From assembly GCF_010389155.1 (NCBI RefSeq), contig NC_057763.1, forward strand, positions 42,328,645 to 42,392,644: DNA of 64,000 nucleotides, read 5' to 3'. The notes below the pieces were generated by a model, which saw only the letters and a program-made list of their open reading frames with translations, made no database searches and was not told the DNA's origin. The position numbers and the translations under genes are program-made. Source of the DNA: Erigeron canadensis (Eukaryota > Streptophyta > Magnoliopsida > Asterales > Asteraceae). Each line of letters starts with the position of its first letter. The first letter of the stretch is position 1. Shown piece after piece: positions 1-10,732 of the stretch.

Positions 1-2690
1 TGTAATGTGTCTAAGACGGAGCATCGATGTGAAGGAAGGTTTCGTTGTACTTGAAAGATGCATCGAGGTAAACAAACTAATATATTGCTCGATTTTTGTA
101 TCAAGTCGTACGTACACCAAATATTCTCATGTTTGATCAATTTGAGATTTTGCAATAGATACGCGTTTGATTAAAGTTGATAATGAAAGACTTCTAAACT
201 ACCTTCGTGGTGGGGCAAAAGCAAGCCATCATTTACAAACTTTCCATTGAAGATGAAGTTGATTATTCGATCTTTATTAATAGTATGTTCGCTTTAACTC
301 AAACCTTCATTAGGAGAATAACTTTGGTCATTAAGAACCAGGATATATCTTGGGTAAGTTATTACGTGAATTTTATATCGACAAAAAGTGGTGTTTCGAT
401 ATATGGTTGTTTGTTAGTACACCAAACACCAACTTATTCTTCTTAAAACTTACTATTTTAGAAGTACACACGAGTAGTATAAGATAGAAGTTTTTGAATG
501 CTAAATAAGTAGTTTAACATATCAAAATGGTCTTATAAGCTACTTGAAATAGTTTCCTTATAAGAAGCTCATATTTTTTCAATAAACTTGTAAAACTTAT
601 GTCAACCAGACAGTGTTTGTAAGCTGTAACAACTTCATGTTTCAGATGACTCTGCCAAACACACCCATAAGATAGCTGCATGCTCAGGCATCAAAAGGTG
701 AAACCACATTTGCGACCTGGATGAGGCACATTGTTTAGTAGGTGTAAACCGGTACACAAGTTGCCAAACCCATTTGTGAAAATCCAATTTAGAGAGAGTT
801 CTAATATGTATTTGTTTGTGATAAGAGGATCCACTGTCGTTTCCCGGACAAACGGATGAATTTGTATTTGCTTTAGGGTGTCAAGGTTCTCATGGGTAAC
901 AACTTGTCCTCCATCAACTGTAACCCGATTAGATCCTTTTAGAATCTCTACTAAAACCATTAACTTTAAATACTTTTAGCAAAAGTAAGAAAAAGGCAAT
1001 ATGACTCTATATAGCTATGGTGGTATATAGAATTACATCCCATCCTTTATGGGGAACATAGAGGTACAACTGAACCTTCTTGCTAGTGCTACAAGTCCAA
1101 GGTATCCATATGTTTTTATTATAAAATCATATATAACTTGAAAAAAGTATATATATATATATATATATATACTTTAGATATGTTCTCAATGGTTGGAGGG
1201 ATGGGAATATTGGTCCTTTCTTTTCCTATTCTTGAAACCAATCATTATAGTTGTCAAAAGCAAGAAATTGGCACACTAGATGGTGGTATCAAAAAAAGCA
1301 ATGAAATTATTATGATACAAACATTACTTATAATATAACCGAATCATACTAGTAAAAAGTCAGTTTCCCTAGCTTGTCAGATTGAGCCAATTTCGATTTT
1401 GGGGACTCAAGTCTCTCACAAAAAAACTCTAAATGTCTGTTTGCATGAATGCGAACTACTGGAATAAATTTAAAAAGGAACTACTTTCATAACAGGTACT
1501 CGGGATTAAGATGACTCGATGTACGCTATACAATGTGCTAATAGCTATTCAATTGTTCAATTAATGACCAAATAGGCTTTTACGGTTGCAAAATCACTGA
1601 CACGTGTCATGAAAACACCCTATATACCATCGTGGCGAAAACACGTATCAACTTATCTCTTCTGCCTTCTAAATTAATGACCAACTTGTTTTAAGAAATC
1701 TTGATGCTCATGGCCAATTTTTGTATTAAATTAGTTCAGATATTCACATAAAGTGCAAAGACAAGTGAACAGAAAGAATACATTTGTTTGTAGCACTAAC
1801 AACAAATGGAGAACTTTGTACCACAAATAAACAATGATGTAAGTTTTATAGGTCAACCAGCATATGAAGGGATCAATTTAAACCTCAAAAGGTTCAAGGG
1901 CATTTTAGTGACCACTATTTCTGTTAAAGTTTTACGGCCAACATCTCACAATAAAGGTTTTTCATACATCCAAAATAACAAACAACTTACACAAAACAAA
2001 GAGAGTATTTATGCCACAATCTTATAAAATGCTAGTATAAAAACGCAAGCATACCTTTTTACAATCCAACAATAAAATTCAACATATGCGAGTTATATAA
2101 AGTCTAATCTCGAGTGAAAACAAGTGTCTAATACCTTTTAAAAAAAATAATAAAAAATAAGATAAAAAAATACCTGTTCTAAAGAGTGTTAAAATCTAAT
2201 ACATGCTTTCAAAACGACACTACAGTTACACAAATCCCTTCAAGATAACATTAACCCGGAAAACATGAACCTTGTTACCCAACTTCTGACTCGAGTTCAA
2301 GGACATTTAGTCATTTCCTATGTTCTTTGATTTCTCAAATATACAAGTTGGGTTAAATATATTTTACATTATGCAAATAGTGAGCATAGAAAGAACACAG
2401 TGAGGTGGAAGCTAACTTGCCAGATATTATAGAAGCTGGAAGATGGAAATGGCCCAATGAACGATTTAATAGACTGCCTGCAATAAGGGGAGATCCGTGT
2501 TACTCTACTTTAAGAAAACATGAACGCTTATGTTGTTTGGGTAAGTAACAAGGGCAATAAGGTGAAACTTTCTGTATGTGTGGTTTAAAAGGATCTGGGA
2601 GAAGATGCTCCACTATTAACAAGGGCTAAACATGTAAACAATGAGCAAAGGCTAGATTACATACCCATAGTTCTATGCAGATGAAGCAGC
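1..2690. other. Left-edge spacer, no confident gene
   Basis: No gene is supported here. Bases 2-67 read as an open 22-codon stretch on the + strand that ends at a GT-AAAC donor-like site, so this could be the tail of an exon of a gene lying to the left, but I do not recognise the peptide. An 89-codon open frame on the - strand at 691-960 and short + strand frames at 207-446 and 1806-2027 match nothing I know and lack any gene context. A (TA)n tract lies at about 1148-1171. The right end of this interval (about 2400-2690) is presumably the 3' UTR and downstream DNA of the PPR gene. Confidence 0.4.
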
Positions 2691-4982
2691 CTATGACACT
2701 TGATATCCTTGCACAAACTCCCTCAACTTTTCAAACTCACCAACTGCAGAGAGCCAATCATTTAAAATCTCAATGGTGACGAAATCAGGATTACATGCTT
2801 GATGTGTCATCTGATCCATAAGTCTAAATGCGTCTCTCAACCTATTTTTACTCGAAAGCCCTTTAAGCATTGCATTATATGTAGTAATATTAGGTCTAAC
2901 ACTCTTTTGCAACATTTCATCCATTAAAGAAAGAGCATGTTCTACTCTCCCACGCTTACAAAGAGAATCGATCAACACATTATATATAACAGTGTTGGGA
3001 GGAACCTTTGATTTATTAAGCATTTCTTCATATATATTCAAAGCATTATCAAGATTGCCAGCTAAGCAATATGCATGAATCAGAGTACCATATGTGACTG
3101 CTGTAGGGGAATTTCCGTCAGCTATCATCTGTTTTAAGAACTTATGAGCAGAATCGAAATCCCCATTTTGGCTGAAATATGAAATTAAAGTATTGTAAGT
3201 GACATTATCAGCTTTCACCCCAACTTCTTCCATGTCTTTAAGGACTTCGACGGCTTTATCAAGTTTCTTTTTCCTACAATACCCGCCAATTAAAGTGTTG
3301 TAACATAAAAGATCCATCTGGAATCCTGCTTTTTTCATTTTTGTAGCGATAGAATTAGCATCGTCTGGTCTCCCAGCTAGTGTTAAACCAGAAATCAAGC
3401 CATAATAGGCACGTGCATCGGGGGATCCTACAAATTCCATTTCTTCAAATAATCTCATCGCTCTTTCAATATTATTGGCATTGCAAAAGGCGTAAATCAA
3501 AGTAGAGTAAGTAACTACATTCCCTTTAATACCCTTTTCTTCTTGAATCTTCCTAAAAAACTCCATTGCATTACCTGTTCTTCCATGCCTACACATTCCA
3601 TCAACCAAAGTGTTCATTGTAATTACATTTGGATCCACACCCTCATCGCTCATCTGATCAAAAAGTTGCTGAGCGCGTTCTATCTCACCAGATTTACAAA
3701 ATCCGTCAATCAAACAGTTGAAAGTTATAACATTAGGAACACAATCATCTTCCGACTTCATCTGTTTCATCAACACCAAACCATCTTCTTGCCTTCCCAC
3801 CTTACACAAACCGTCAATCAGCGTATTATAAAGAATCACATCAGGTTTGATTGGTACCCCATCAGTCCCTTCACCTTCCTTCATCTTTTTAAACATATCC
3901 AACGCATCATCTACTCTATACGACTTACACAAATGATTTACTAACATCCCAAACGTCACGACATTCAGCTTAACACCATTCTCCTGCATTTCCTTCAACA
4001 ACAGCTTAATCCTCTTGTAGTTCCGCTCTCTCCCTAACCCCGACAAAAGTGCATTATACGACGCAGTTTCAACTTTCCCAAACTTCATCAAACCATGTAA
4101 CAAGTCCCAAGCTTTATCATTCCTACAACACCTACACAGCTTAGTAATCAACTGGGTCAACATAATAGTACTAGGAAATACACCAAAATCCCCAAATTTC
4201 GGAATCAACCCAACAAGTTTCTCGCTCTTCTGATCCATATCCCGTCTAACCAACACAGCAAAAACAATATTCAATGTAGCTTCATTAACTGGAAATTTCT
4301 CACCTGGTTGAAGCATTTCGTCGAGCAGTTGGTGTGCATTATCAAACCTATCACATTTCAATAACACATTCAAAAAAGCATTCTTCACTTCAATGGTTTT
4401 CACATCCGGGTCTAATCCATTATACACTAATACAGAATCTTGGACCTTATTAACAGCAAAAAAGTACTTAATAAGCATAACAGCTGATCTGGGTGTGAGC
4501 AAAATATTCTTTTTTTTGGAAAGATTATATAAATCAGAAATGGGCATGTGTTTTTGAGATTCTTCATGTGTTGCAAGATAAATAACAGTTTGAAATAAAG
4601 AAGATAAAAAAGATTGGGATATGGATATAGATACAGATTGAGATGTATGTATTGATGATGGTGTGTTGTTGTCATGAATGAATTGAAGAAATTGAAGGGC
4701 TTTTGAAGAAGTGTTGAATTGTTTGGAGATATTGATGAGGGATTCATGGGGTAACGTGAGGATTTGGTGGTGGAGATTGGTGGGCCAGTCGTCTGTGGTG
4801 TTGAGTTGGGTGATGATTGATTGTGTTGATTGGTGTTCCGGTGATGGAGGCGGTGGTTCGGGTGTGGTGGTGAGACGGCGGAGATGGGCGGTGGTGATTG
4901 ACGGAGGTTTATGGGGTTTAAGAAGGAAATGGTGAAGGTATTGTTTTGATGCAGATTTCATTGTTGTTGATTGTTTGATCAA
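2691..4982 (-). CDS. P-class pentatricopeptide repeat protein, organelle-targeted
   Basis: Predicted RNA-binding protein of mitochondria or chloroplasts, acting in processing, stabilisation or translation of organelle transcripts. One uninterrupted frame of 763 residues, intronless like most PPR genes. The first ~60 residues are rich in Ser, Thr, Pro and Arg with almost no acidic residues, which fits a transit peptide. From about residue 170 to the C terminus there are consecutive 35-residue helical repeats with the usual signatures, such as VTYNTLI, ITFNCLIDGFCKSG and VTYGTLIHAYCLAG. No E, DYW or SMR domain follows, so it is P-class and not a typical editing factor. Overall layout resembles the Arabidopsis At3g61520/At5g28460 type, judged from memory. 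Met-1 and Met-8 are both possible starts. The RNA target cannot be inferred. Confidence 0.93.
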   Translation of the reverse strand: MIKQSTTMKSASKQYLHHFLLKPHKPPSITTAHLRRLTTTPEPPPPSPEHQSTQSIITQLNTTDDWPTNLHHQILTLPHESLINISKQFNTSSKALQFLQFIHDNNTPSSIHTSQSVSISISQSFLSSLFQTVIYLATHEESQKHMPISDLYNLSKKKNILLTPRSAVMLIKYFFAVNKVQDSVLVYNGLDPDVKTIEVKNAFLNVLLKCDRFDNAHQLLDEMLQPGEKFPVNEATLNIVFAVLVRRDMDQKSEKLVGLIPKFGDFGVFPSTIMLTQLITKLCRCCRNDKAWDLLHGLMKFGKVETASYNALLSGLGRERNYKRIKLLLKEMQENGVKLNVVTFGMLVNHLCKSYRVDDALDMFKKMKEGEGTDGVPIKPDVILYNTLIDGLCKVGRQEDGLVLMKQMKSEDDCVPNVITFNCLIDGFCKSGEIERAQQLFDQMSDEGVDPNVITMNTLVDGMCRHGRTGNAMEFFRKIQEEKGIKGNVVTYSTLIYAFCNANNIERAMRLFEEMEFVGSPDARAYYGLISGLTLAGRPDDANSIATKMKKAGFQMDLLCYNTLIGGYCRKKKLDKAVEVLKDMEEVGVKADNVTYNTLISYFSQNGDFDSAHKFLKQMIADGNSPTAVTYGTLIHAYCLAGNLDNALNIYEEMLNKSKVPPNTVIYNVLIDSLCKRGRVEHALSLMDEMLQKSVRPNITTYNAMLKGLSSKNRLRDAFRLMDQMTHQACNPDFVTIEILNDWLSAVGEFEKLREFVQGYQVS

Positions 4983-6125
4983 ACTGCAAAACTGGCAGTG
5001 GTGTTTAATGATTGGGCAGAGGGCTTATAATTTGTGTTGTTGGATCATCGGGCTTTTTGTACATGGGCTTTTTGGAAACGCTTGTGATTGTGCTATTTAA
5101 TTCTTAAATCTTTTTACGGTTGGGTTTTAAGCTTTTTAGGATTTTAAGTTTTAATAATAGTTGTGCCCAAAAGTTAAAACCGACCTGATCCTAATCAGGT
5201 TTGGTCAACGGAATGAAAAATCGGGTTTGATTAAACTCGAACCAGTTTGAAAGCTGTTTTGAATAAAGATTGACATTTTCCGGACTTGATCCTGGGAACC
5301 AAAACCGATTCTAACCGTCGTTTTTTCCAAAACTGAAATCGATTTTGGTAAAACTCGGTTTTGACCGGGTTCAATTTTGGTTATTTTAGCGACCTCTACT
5401 TAATAGAGTAATAACCTGCAAATCTTTTCTAAAACACTTTTTAAGTTGGGATTTTGAAACACTTGTACTAACCAGGAAGGTCACATAAACGCGGCTTAAT
5501 TATCATGTTTTTGTTTTTTGTTTTTAATAAAAGCAATATCACAAGTAAAATATCATAAATGTATTTATTTCTATATTCTTAAAACATAATGGTCACTTCC
5601 ATTTACTTTTCTAAATAAATATCATAATTATACCATTATGTTTATGTTTACTTCATCAATTAGGAAGGTAAAAATTGTTAAAAAAAATTCATAAATCAAA
5701 GAGGAAAAAGAGTGTATGAAAAGAAAAAAAAATCAAAAATACAAATTTTTTTTTTTAACAGCTAGTCGGTATTCAACATCAGGGGACACCTCGTCATATA
5801 ATGGTAAAGTCTTGCATGACTATAAGATGTAGATCATAAGTCGTTACAAGTGATTCAAAGAAAAAACCCCATAGCATGTTATTCTAAAGAGTCGAATTCA
5901 TAACCCGAGATATGACTCAAGCTAGTTGATATAGTCTTCTTTGTAAAAAAAAAAAAATATAAAGTGATGATGAAGATATACATTTACAAGAATGGGTTGA
6001 AAGTTTTTACCCAAAACAAGGCCCAAATTGTAAAACCCTTGAGCTAAATCCCCAAAAACTAGTAACACACCCCCAGACCAGTCACACACAACACAGGGCA
6101 GGGCAGCTAACTGAGCGAGTAAGAA
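4983..6125. other. Spacer between divergent PPR and mL46 genes
   Basis: This interval of 1.1 kb separates two divergently transcribed genes (PPR to the left on -, mL46 to the right on +), so it must contain both promoters. It is AT-rich; a SINE-like repeat occupies about 5748-5945. I see no open frame worth calling and no convincing TATA box for either gene. Confidence 0.5.
5748..5945 (-). repeat. tRNA-derived SINE-like repeat, copy 1
   Basis: Read on the - strand it has a box A-like segment and a box B-like segment (GGGTTATGAATTCGACTC region) and runs into an A-rich tail at its left end. The same sequence recurs at 59024-59176 in the same orientation, sharing the blocks GGTATTC-ACAT, AAGTCGTTAC and AAAAACCC, so this is a dispersed repeat and not unique spacer. 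Boundaries are approximate. Confidence 0.6.
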
Positions 6126-9100
6126 ATGCAGAGATCCTGCAAAAAAAACTTATTTTCTCTTATAAGATATTCGGCTTCATCATCATCAAATCGAGGGTTT
6201 TGCACATCAACAACAACAAAAAGTGTTGATAATAACAATGAAAAGATCGTAGCTTCAGTCCTTTTCGAGCGACTTCCTGTTATTATCCCCCAAATTGACC
6301 CCGTCGTTTATGCTTTTCAAGAATTCTCGTTAGTCCCCCCTCTTTCTCTCATTGATACACACACACACACACACATAGACGCTCATTTTCTTTTTATATG
6401 CACACCTTATGTTTCGAGGTTTTCTTCTGTATTATAGGTTTACTGTAAATTTTGTTAAAAAATGTTTAGAGGTTTTCTTGACGTGCTGGTACTTTGTAAA
6501 TACTTTGGATTCCAAGATACTGGATTATGTCTTTAAAGATTAGAAATTTACGGTTTCTTTTTTAACGGCGTGCTTCTTGTTTCATCGTGTGTGTTTTATG
6601 AGGACATCTCTGTTATTCGTAATGAGTTTAGCCAGACATTAAAATTTAAATAACGTCATTATTTGAAAATTGAAAAATGTATGTTTTCAACTTTTAAAGT
6701 TTCAGTTCTATGCCTTTGGAAACCAAATCTGCATCAGTTTCTTGTTCGTACTCTACAAATCTGTGTTAGTTTTATATATATCATTTTGAAATAGGGGTGA
6801 GACTTGGTTATTCTGTTGTTTCTCATTAATGGGCCTGTTTACAACTTCTATGTATGTTGGAATGTTGGATAGTGTCGTTTACTATTTGATTGTGTTTTCT
6901 CACTTAATGTGTATATTACCTTGAAATTGTGTAGCTTTCGATGGAGACAGCAGTTTCGTCGGGCATATCCTGAAGAATTCCTCAAAAAATCTGATGCCAG
7001 GTATTCCTTTTGAAGTAGATGAGATTACTTCAAGTATTTAAACCCCCTGAACAATTTTGAGTTATATTGTAATTGTTGTTCATTCACCTTTCGTTTTCAC
7101 AAGCTTAAAGTCGATTTTTTTTTCCTCATCTTATGTAGTTGTTGTTAAGTTTAAATAGCCCCACAAAATGCAGAAAAGAAAATGGCCAAATGATGTAAAT
7201 AAGATTTTAGTTTCTTAGAATGTAATTCTTTGTCTTCCTGTTGCTGGTGTTTATAAACGACTCTCAGTTTGAGGTTCAAACCGTTGAAGGGTATGTGTCC
7301 TTGACTCAACCATGGCATGCTGTAAATTCATCAAGTTATTTTATGTCTCTCCTTCTGTAGATGTTGAAGCAACAGAAAAGTTTATCTTTTTGTAACTTAT
7401 AAGTGACATCCGATATTGATAGCACATGGATATATCTGATTCATCTTGTGTCTAGTTTTGCGTTTTGCTCAGAACCTTCCAAATTTTAAATTTTCTAACT
7501 GTATTTATCTCTAGGGGTCAGGGTGAATACCAAATTGATTTCGTACCAGCTCCCAGGATAACTGAAGCTGACAAAACCAATGATAAAAGGTACCAATGTG
7601 CTTTCCCTTTTGTAGCCTAAAATGCAATCTTCTTTTTAGTATGAAAACGTAGATGTTATCATTTTGTATATGTAGCTTTTTGCCACCATATTCCAAAGTG
7701 ATTCATAAATCCTTTTTAATGCTGTCACAGTGTTGGCTGTTTCTTACAAATTGAATCATGGATTTGATGCAATCATTAAGCTGATGCTTTCTAACAAATC
7801 TGCTTGACAATCTATATGTTCATGTTTTGTTGGCAGTATACTCGATTCTCAGATTCTAAAGTATGTGGGTTCGGACAGAGGGTTGGATTTTAAGCCTTTA
7901 CTAGACAATACTATCAAGTGATGGTAACGGGGTTGAGTTAAATCTGGGAGAATTTTGTATAGGATATAAAGGCTTGACGTCCCTTTGTTAGTTTGTTATA
8001 TAGTCAATCAAATGAAAAAATTTTAGGTTATGGGGAGCGGGTCAACACTTATGAATTACTAATTACTTTGTTTGTCAAGAGTAGATGTGGCTAAATAAGC
8101 GAGCTGTAGCGGGTAACACGCAGTTTTTGTGCAGTCTGAATTAGTCCGGGTTGACCTGGAACTTCCTTTGTCCAATTTTTCATATATAATTTGAGTGTTG
8201 TTTATGGCTACAAACTTTAGTGTTTTGTCTATAACAATTTGATTTTTAAATGCAACGCCATAGGAGGATGTAAGTTTTATGCATTTGCGTTGTGTCTGTT
8301 AGAGATGAAACATATTCCGACTTGATCCATTAATGAGTAATCGGGTAAAAAATGACACCTTTAGACAAGAATCAAATGAAGATGCTAACTTTAGTTGACT
8401 AAGATTTGGATGCTTGCACATTTTTCTTGAAGGTCGTTGCAGAGAGCTCTTGACAGAAGACTTTATCTTCTTCTTTATGGTGATACATATGGAAGTCCAA
8501 AAGGGCAGCCTGTATGGCACTTTCCTGAAAAAGTTTACAGTTCTGAAGAGACGCTACGCAAGGTAAATTTGTAATCTATCTTGCGTATATCCATTGATGT
8601 CGTGTCCCTTTCTTATAAAAAACTCTTTGTTCAGTGTGCAGAGTCTGCACTAGAATCTGTTCTCGGAGATCTATCTCATACATACTTTGTTGGAAATGCC
8701 CCCATGGGACATATTGAAATGCCGCCTACTGAGAAAAATGATGATAATCAATCTTTTACGGTATGCTTTCAATGATCCATTCAGTCTATTTATTTTGTGT
8801 ATTTATAGTCGAGTCATTGGAATACGTTTGGCAATCACCAAATGTATTACAAAAGGTCACTAAGTTCTTTTTTATAGAAATCATGCCAGTTAATGCATAT
8901 TCTCTTTTGTTGTCATCACATTCTCTCTTCATAAAAGGACAAAATTTACATCCGGTTGTGATATCAGTGGATGCTGTATAGTTATATCTGGACAAAATTT
9001 ACACCTGGTTTGAAAACTGTAAAATCCATCTAGTGATTCGATTAGTGAATACTAGGGGTTATAGGGATAATGGCAATGGGGATGTATAAGGAAAAAAGAT

Positions 9101-9894
9101 CGATACATAAAAGTTCACACATCAACCAAGAGGTTGTGGGTTCTAGTCCCAATGTGGACAAATTGTAAATAAATTATCTGTAGATGTGTGGGGACATTTG
9201 CCTTCCAAAATAAAAAAGGTCCAAGTTACAAGTGAAACTTACATTTCATTTCTATCACGTGAGAAAGAGGGGAGGTAAAATAAGTAAATTACTTATTTGA
9301 TATTTCATGATTATAGTAAGCATGCTAAGTAATCATAGAAGAATTAAAAGCTTAAGATTAAATAGAGTTTATTATTTAGGAGCCTTGGATGTCTGTCAAC
9401 TTAAATTGTAAGATTCAGCTGTGTATTGGCTATTTTTAAAAAGTAAGGCTTGGAAGAGAAGGTAAGGAGTGACCGTAAGAAAACTGATTTTAAGGTGTAG
9501 AAAATAACCATACTTAAATGTAATCAACTGATGTTGGCTTCAAAGACAGAAGAAATCACGTTGAAAATAGACATTTATACCAGCAAACTTCCTCTCTTAG
9601 TTCAGCTTACAATAATCATAAATTTTTTACATAGCGGTGGTTGGTTCCTCTGTACTCTTGTAGGAGTTACCTGGGATCGAGATGCCCATATGGGTAATCC
9701 TCCTTTGCCCTCAACACTCATCCTTCTTTTTGTACTATATGATATTCTTGCAGAGGTTTTTCTTTAAATCTCAAGTGATTGCGACAAATAAGCTTAACAT
9801 CAAATGCAAGGATTTCCTGTGGGTAACGAAGGACGAGTTGTTGGACTACTTCCCTGAGCACAGCAAATACTTGACGAAAATGATCATCAGCTGA
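6126..9894 (+). CDS. MRPL46: Mitochondrial large-subunit ribosomal protein mL46
   Basis: Component of the large subunit of the mitochondrial ribosome, with a Nudix-like fold in this family. Seven exons join in frame: 6126-6328, 6935-7000, 7515-7589, 7837-7860 (only 24 bp), 8433-8562, 8635-8760 and 9754-9894, giving 765 bp and 254 residues. The N terminus is Arg/Ser-rich, as expected for a mitochondrial presequence. Family hallmarks follow: VASVLFERLPVIIPQIDPV, FRWRQQFRRAYPEEF, the RALDRRLYLLLYG segment, a GNAPMGH segment and the C-terminal FFFKSQVIATNKL with LWVTKDELLDYF. Exon 4 is a micro-exon; without it the phase breaks, and reading through its GTATGT donor meets a stop near 7920. The last intron is about 1 kb and holds a SINE fragment. 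Family assignment is secure; borders are by eye. Confidence 0.9.
9113..9218 (+). repeat. SINE fragment in mL46 intron 6
   Basis: A box B-like motif (GGGTTCTAGTCC) is followed by GTGGACAAATTGTAAAT and a TGTGTGGGGACATTTGCCTTCC block. The same order of blocks recurs at about 14519-14605, so it is a dispersed repeat of a second SINE type. Only the 3' half is recognisable. Confidence 0.45.
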
Positions 9895-10732
9895 ACCAAG
9901 GGATCCAATCTATTTTTGGTTCAAGTTTTATAAACAGTTAAATAAGATAATCGATGTCCATGTGTGGACTTAAATGCATGTGTTTCTAGTTTGAGCTCCG
10001 TTATTGATTTGCAAGGAAACTGCATGTATTTTGTGGGTTCGGTTCGTCCAATTATGGCATTAGAAAAGCGAAAACTTGGATTTTAGTTCTGCAAGAAATG
10101 TAGCTATTGTACCCTGTTTTTAGACTGCCTAAACTTATTAATTCACTAAAAATATTCGTATTGGTGGTGTTGCTTACTTGTTTCATTTTAATATATATGA
10201 TAACAGGATTGGACCTATCTGTTCTGTTTGATATGTTTTGCAAGACATAAATTTTCTAAATATATTATTCCATTTTAATATATATGATAGCAGTCTTTTA
10301 GCGTATGTGTTAAACATATTTTAGCAACCACCATCAACAAATCCAAGCGGCTCACATACCCAAAAATTGTAAGTTGAAATGACATACACATGACCAGGAG
10401 TCTAGGACTTCGTTTGCGTTATTTGAATGGTGTGATGTATTTGGTACCAAAAAAAATGAAAAGAATGGACTGCCCATGTACCCAGGGATTATTTTGTTGA
10501 ATATGTGACCTATTTGCCCATCCGAATAACCTGACCCAAAAACACTCCTACTATACACAGCCATAATGGTTCTAACATTAAGTAATAAATATATACATAC
10601 ACACCAAGATTAGACCAACTTTAATACTTGTTCTCTTACTAGTATTTTGTGTTGGGAGCTTAGTGGCGTCAAAAAGTGTGATTTTCTTATCATCATTATC
10701 TAACTGCAAAAATCCCAGAAAAAGTACTAGGA
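9895..10732. other. Spacer between convergent mL46 and PIAL-A genes
   Basis: The mL46 gene on + and the SUMO ligase gene on - converge here, so the interval holds two 3' UTRs. It is AT-rich with scattered AATAAA-like hexamers. No further gene is supported. Confidence 0.5.

Noticed and set aside
3543..3944. 133-codon + strand frame inside the PPR gene
   Set aside because: It is antisense to a strongly supported PPR coding frame; composition follows from the repeats.
7861..7921. Read-through extension of mL46 exon 4 to a stop near 7920
   Set aside because: Splicing at the GTATGT donor restores the RALDRRLYLLLYG family segment in frame; the extension would truncate the protein.
9531..9767. 78-codon frame with a stretch VTWDRDAHMG, as an extra mL46 exon
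   Set aside because: The seven-exon model already joins in phase with the expected family segments; adding this would insert residues between exons 6 and 7 without family support.
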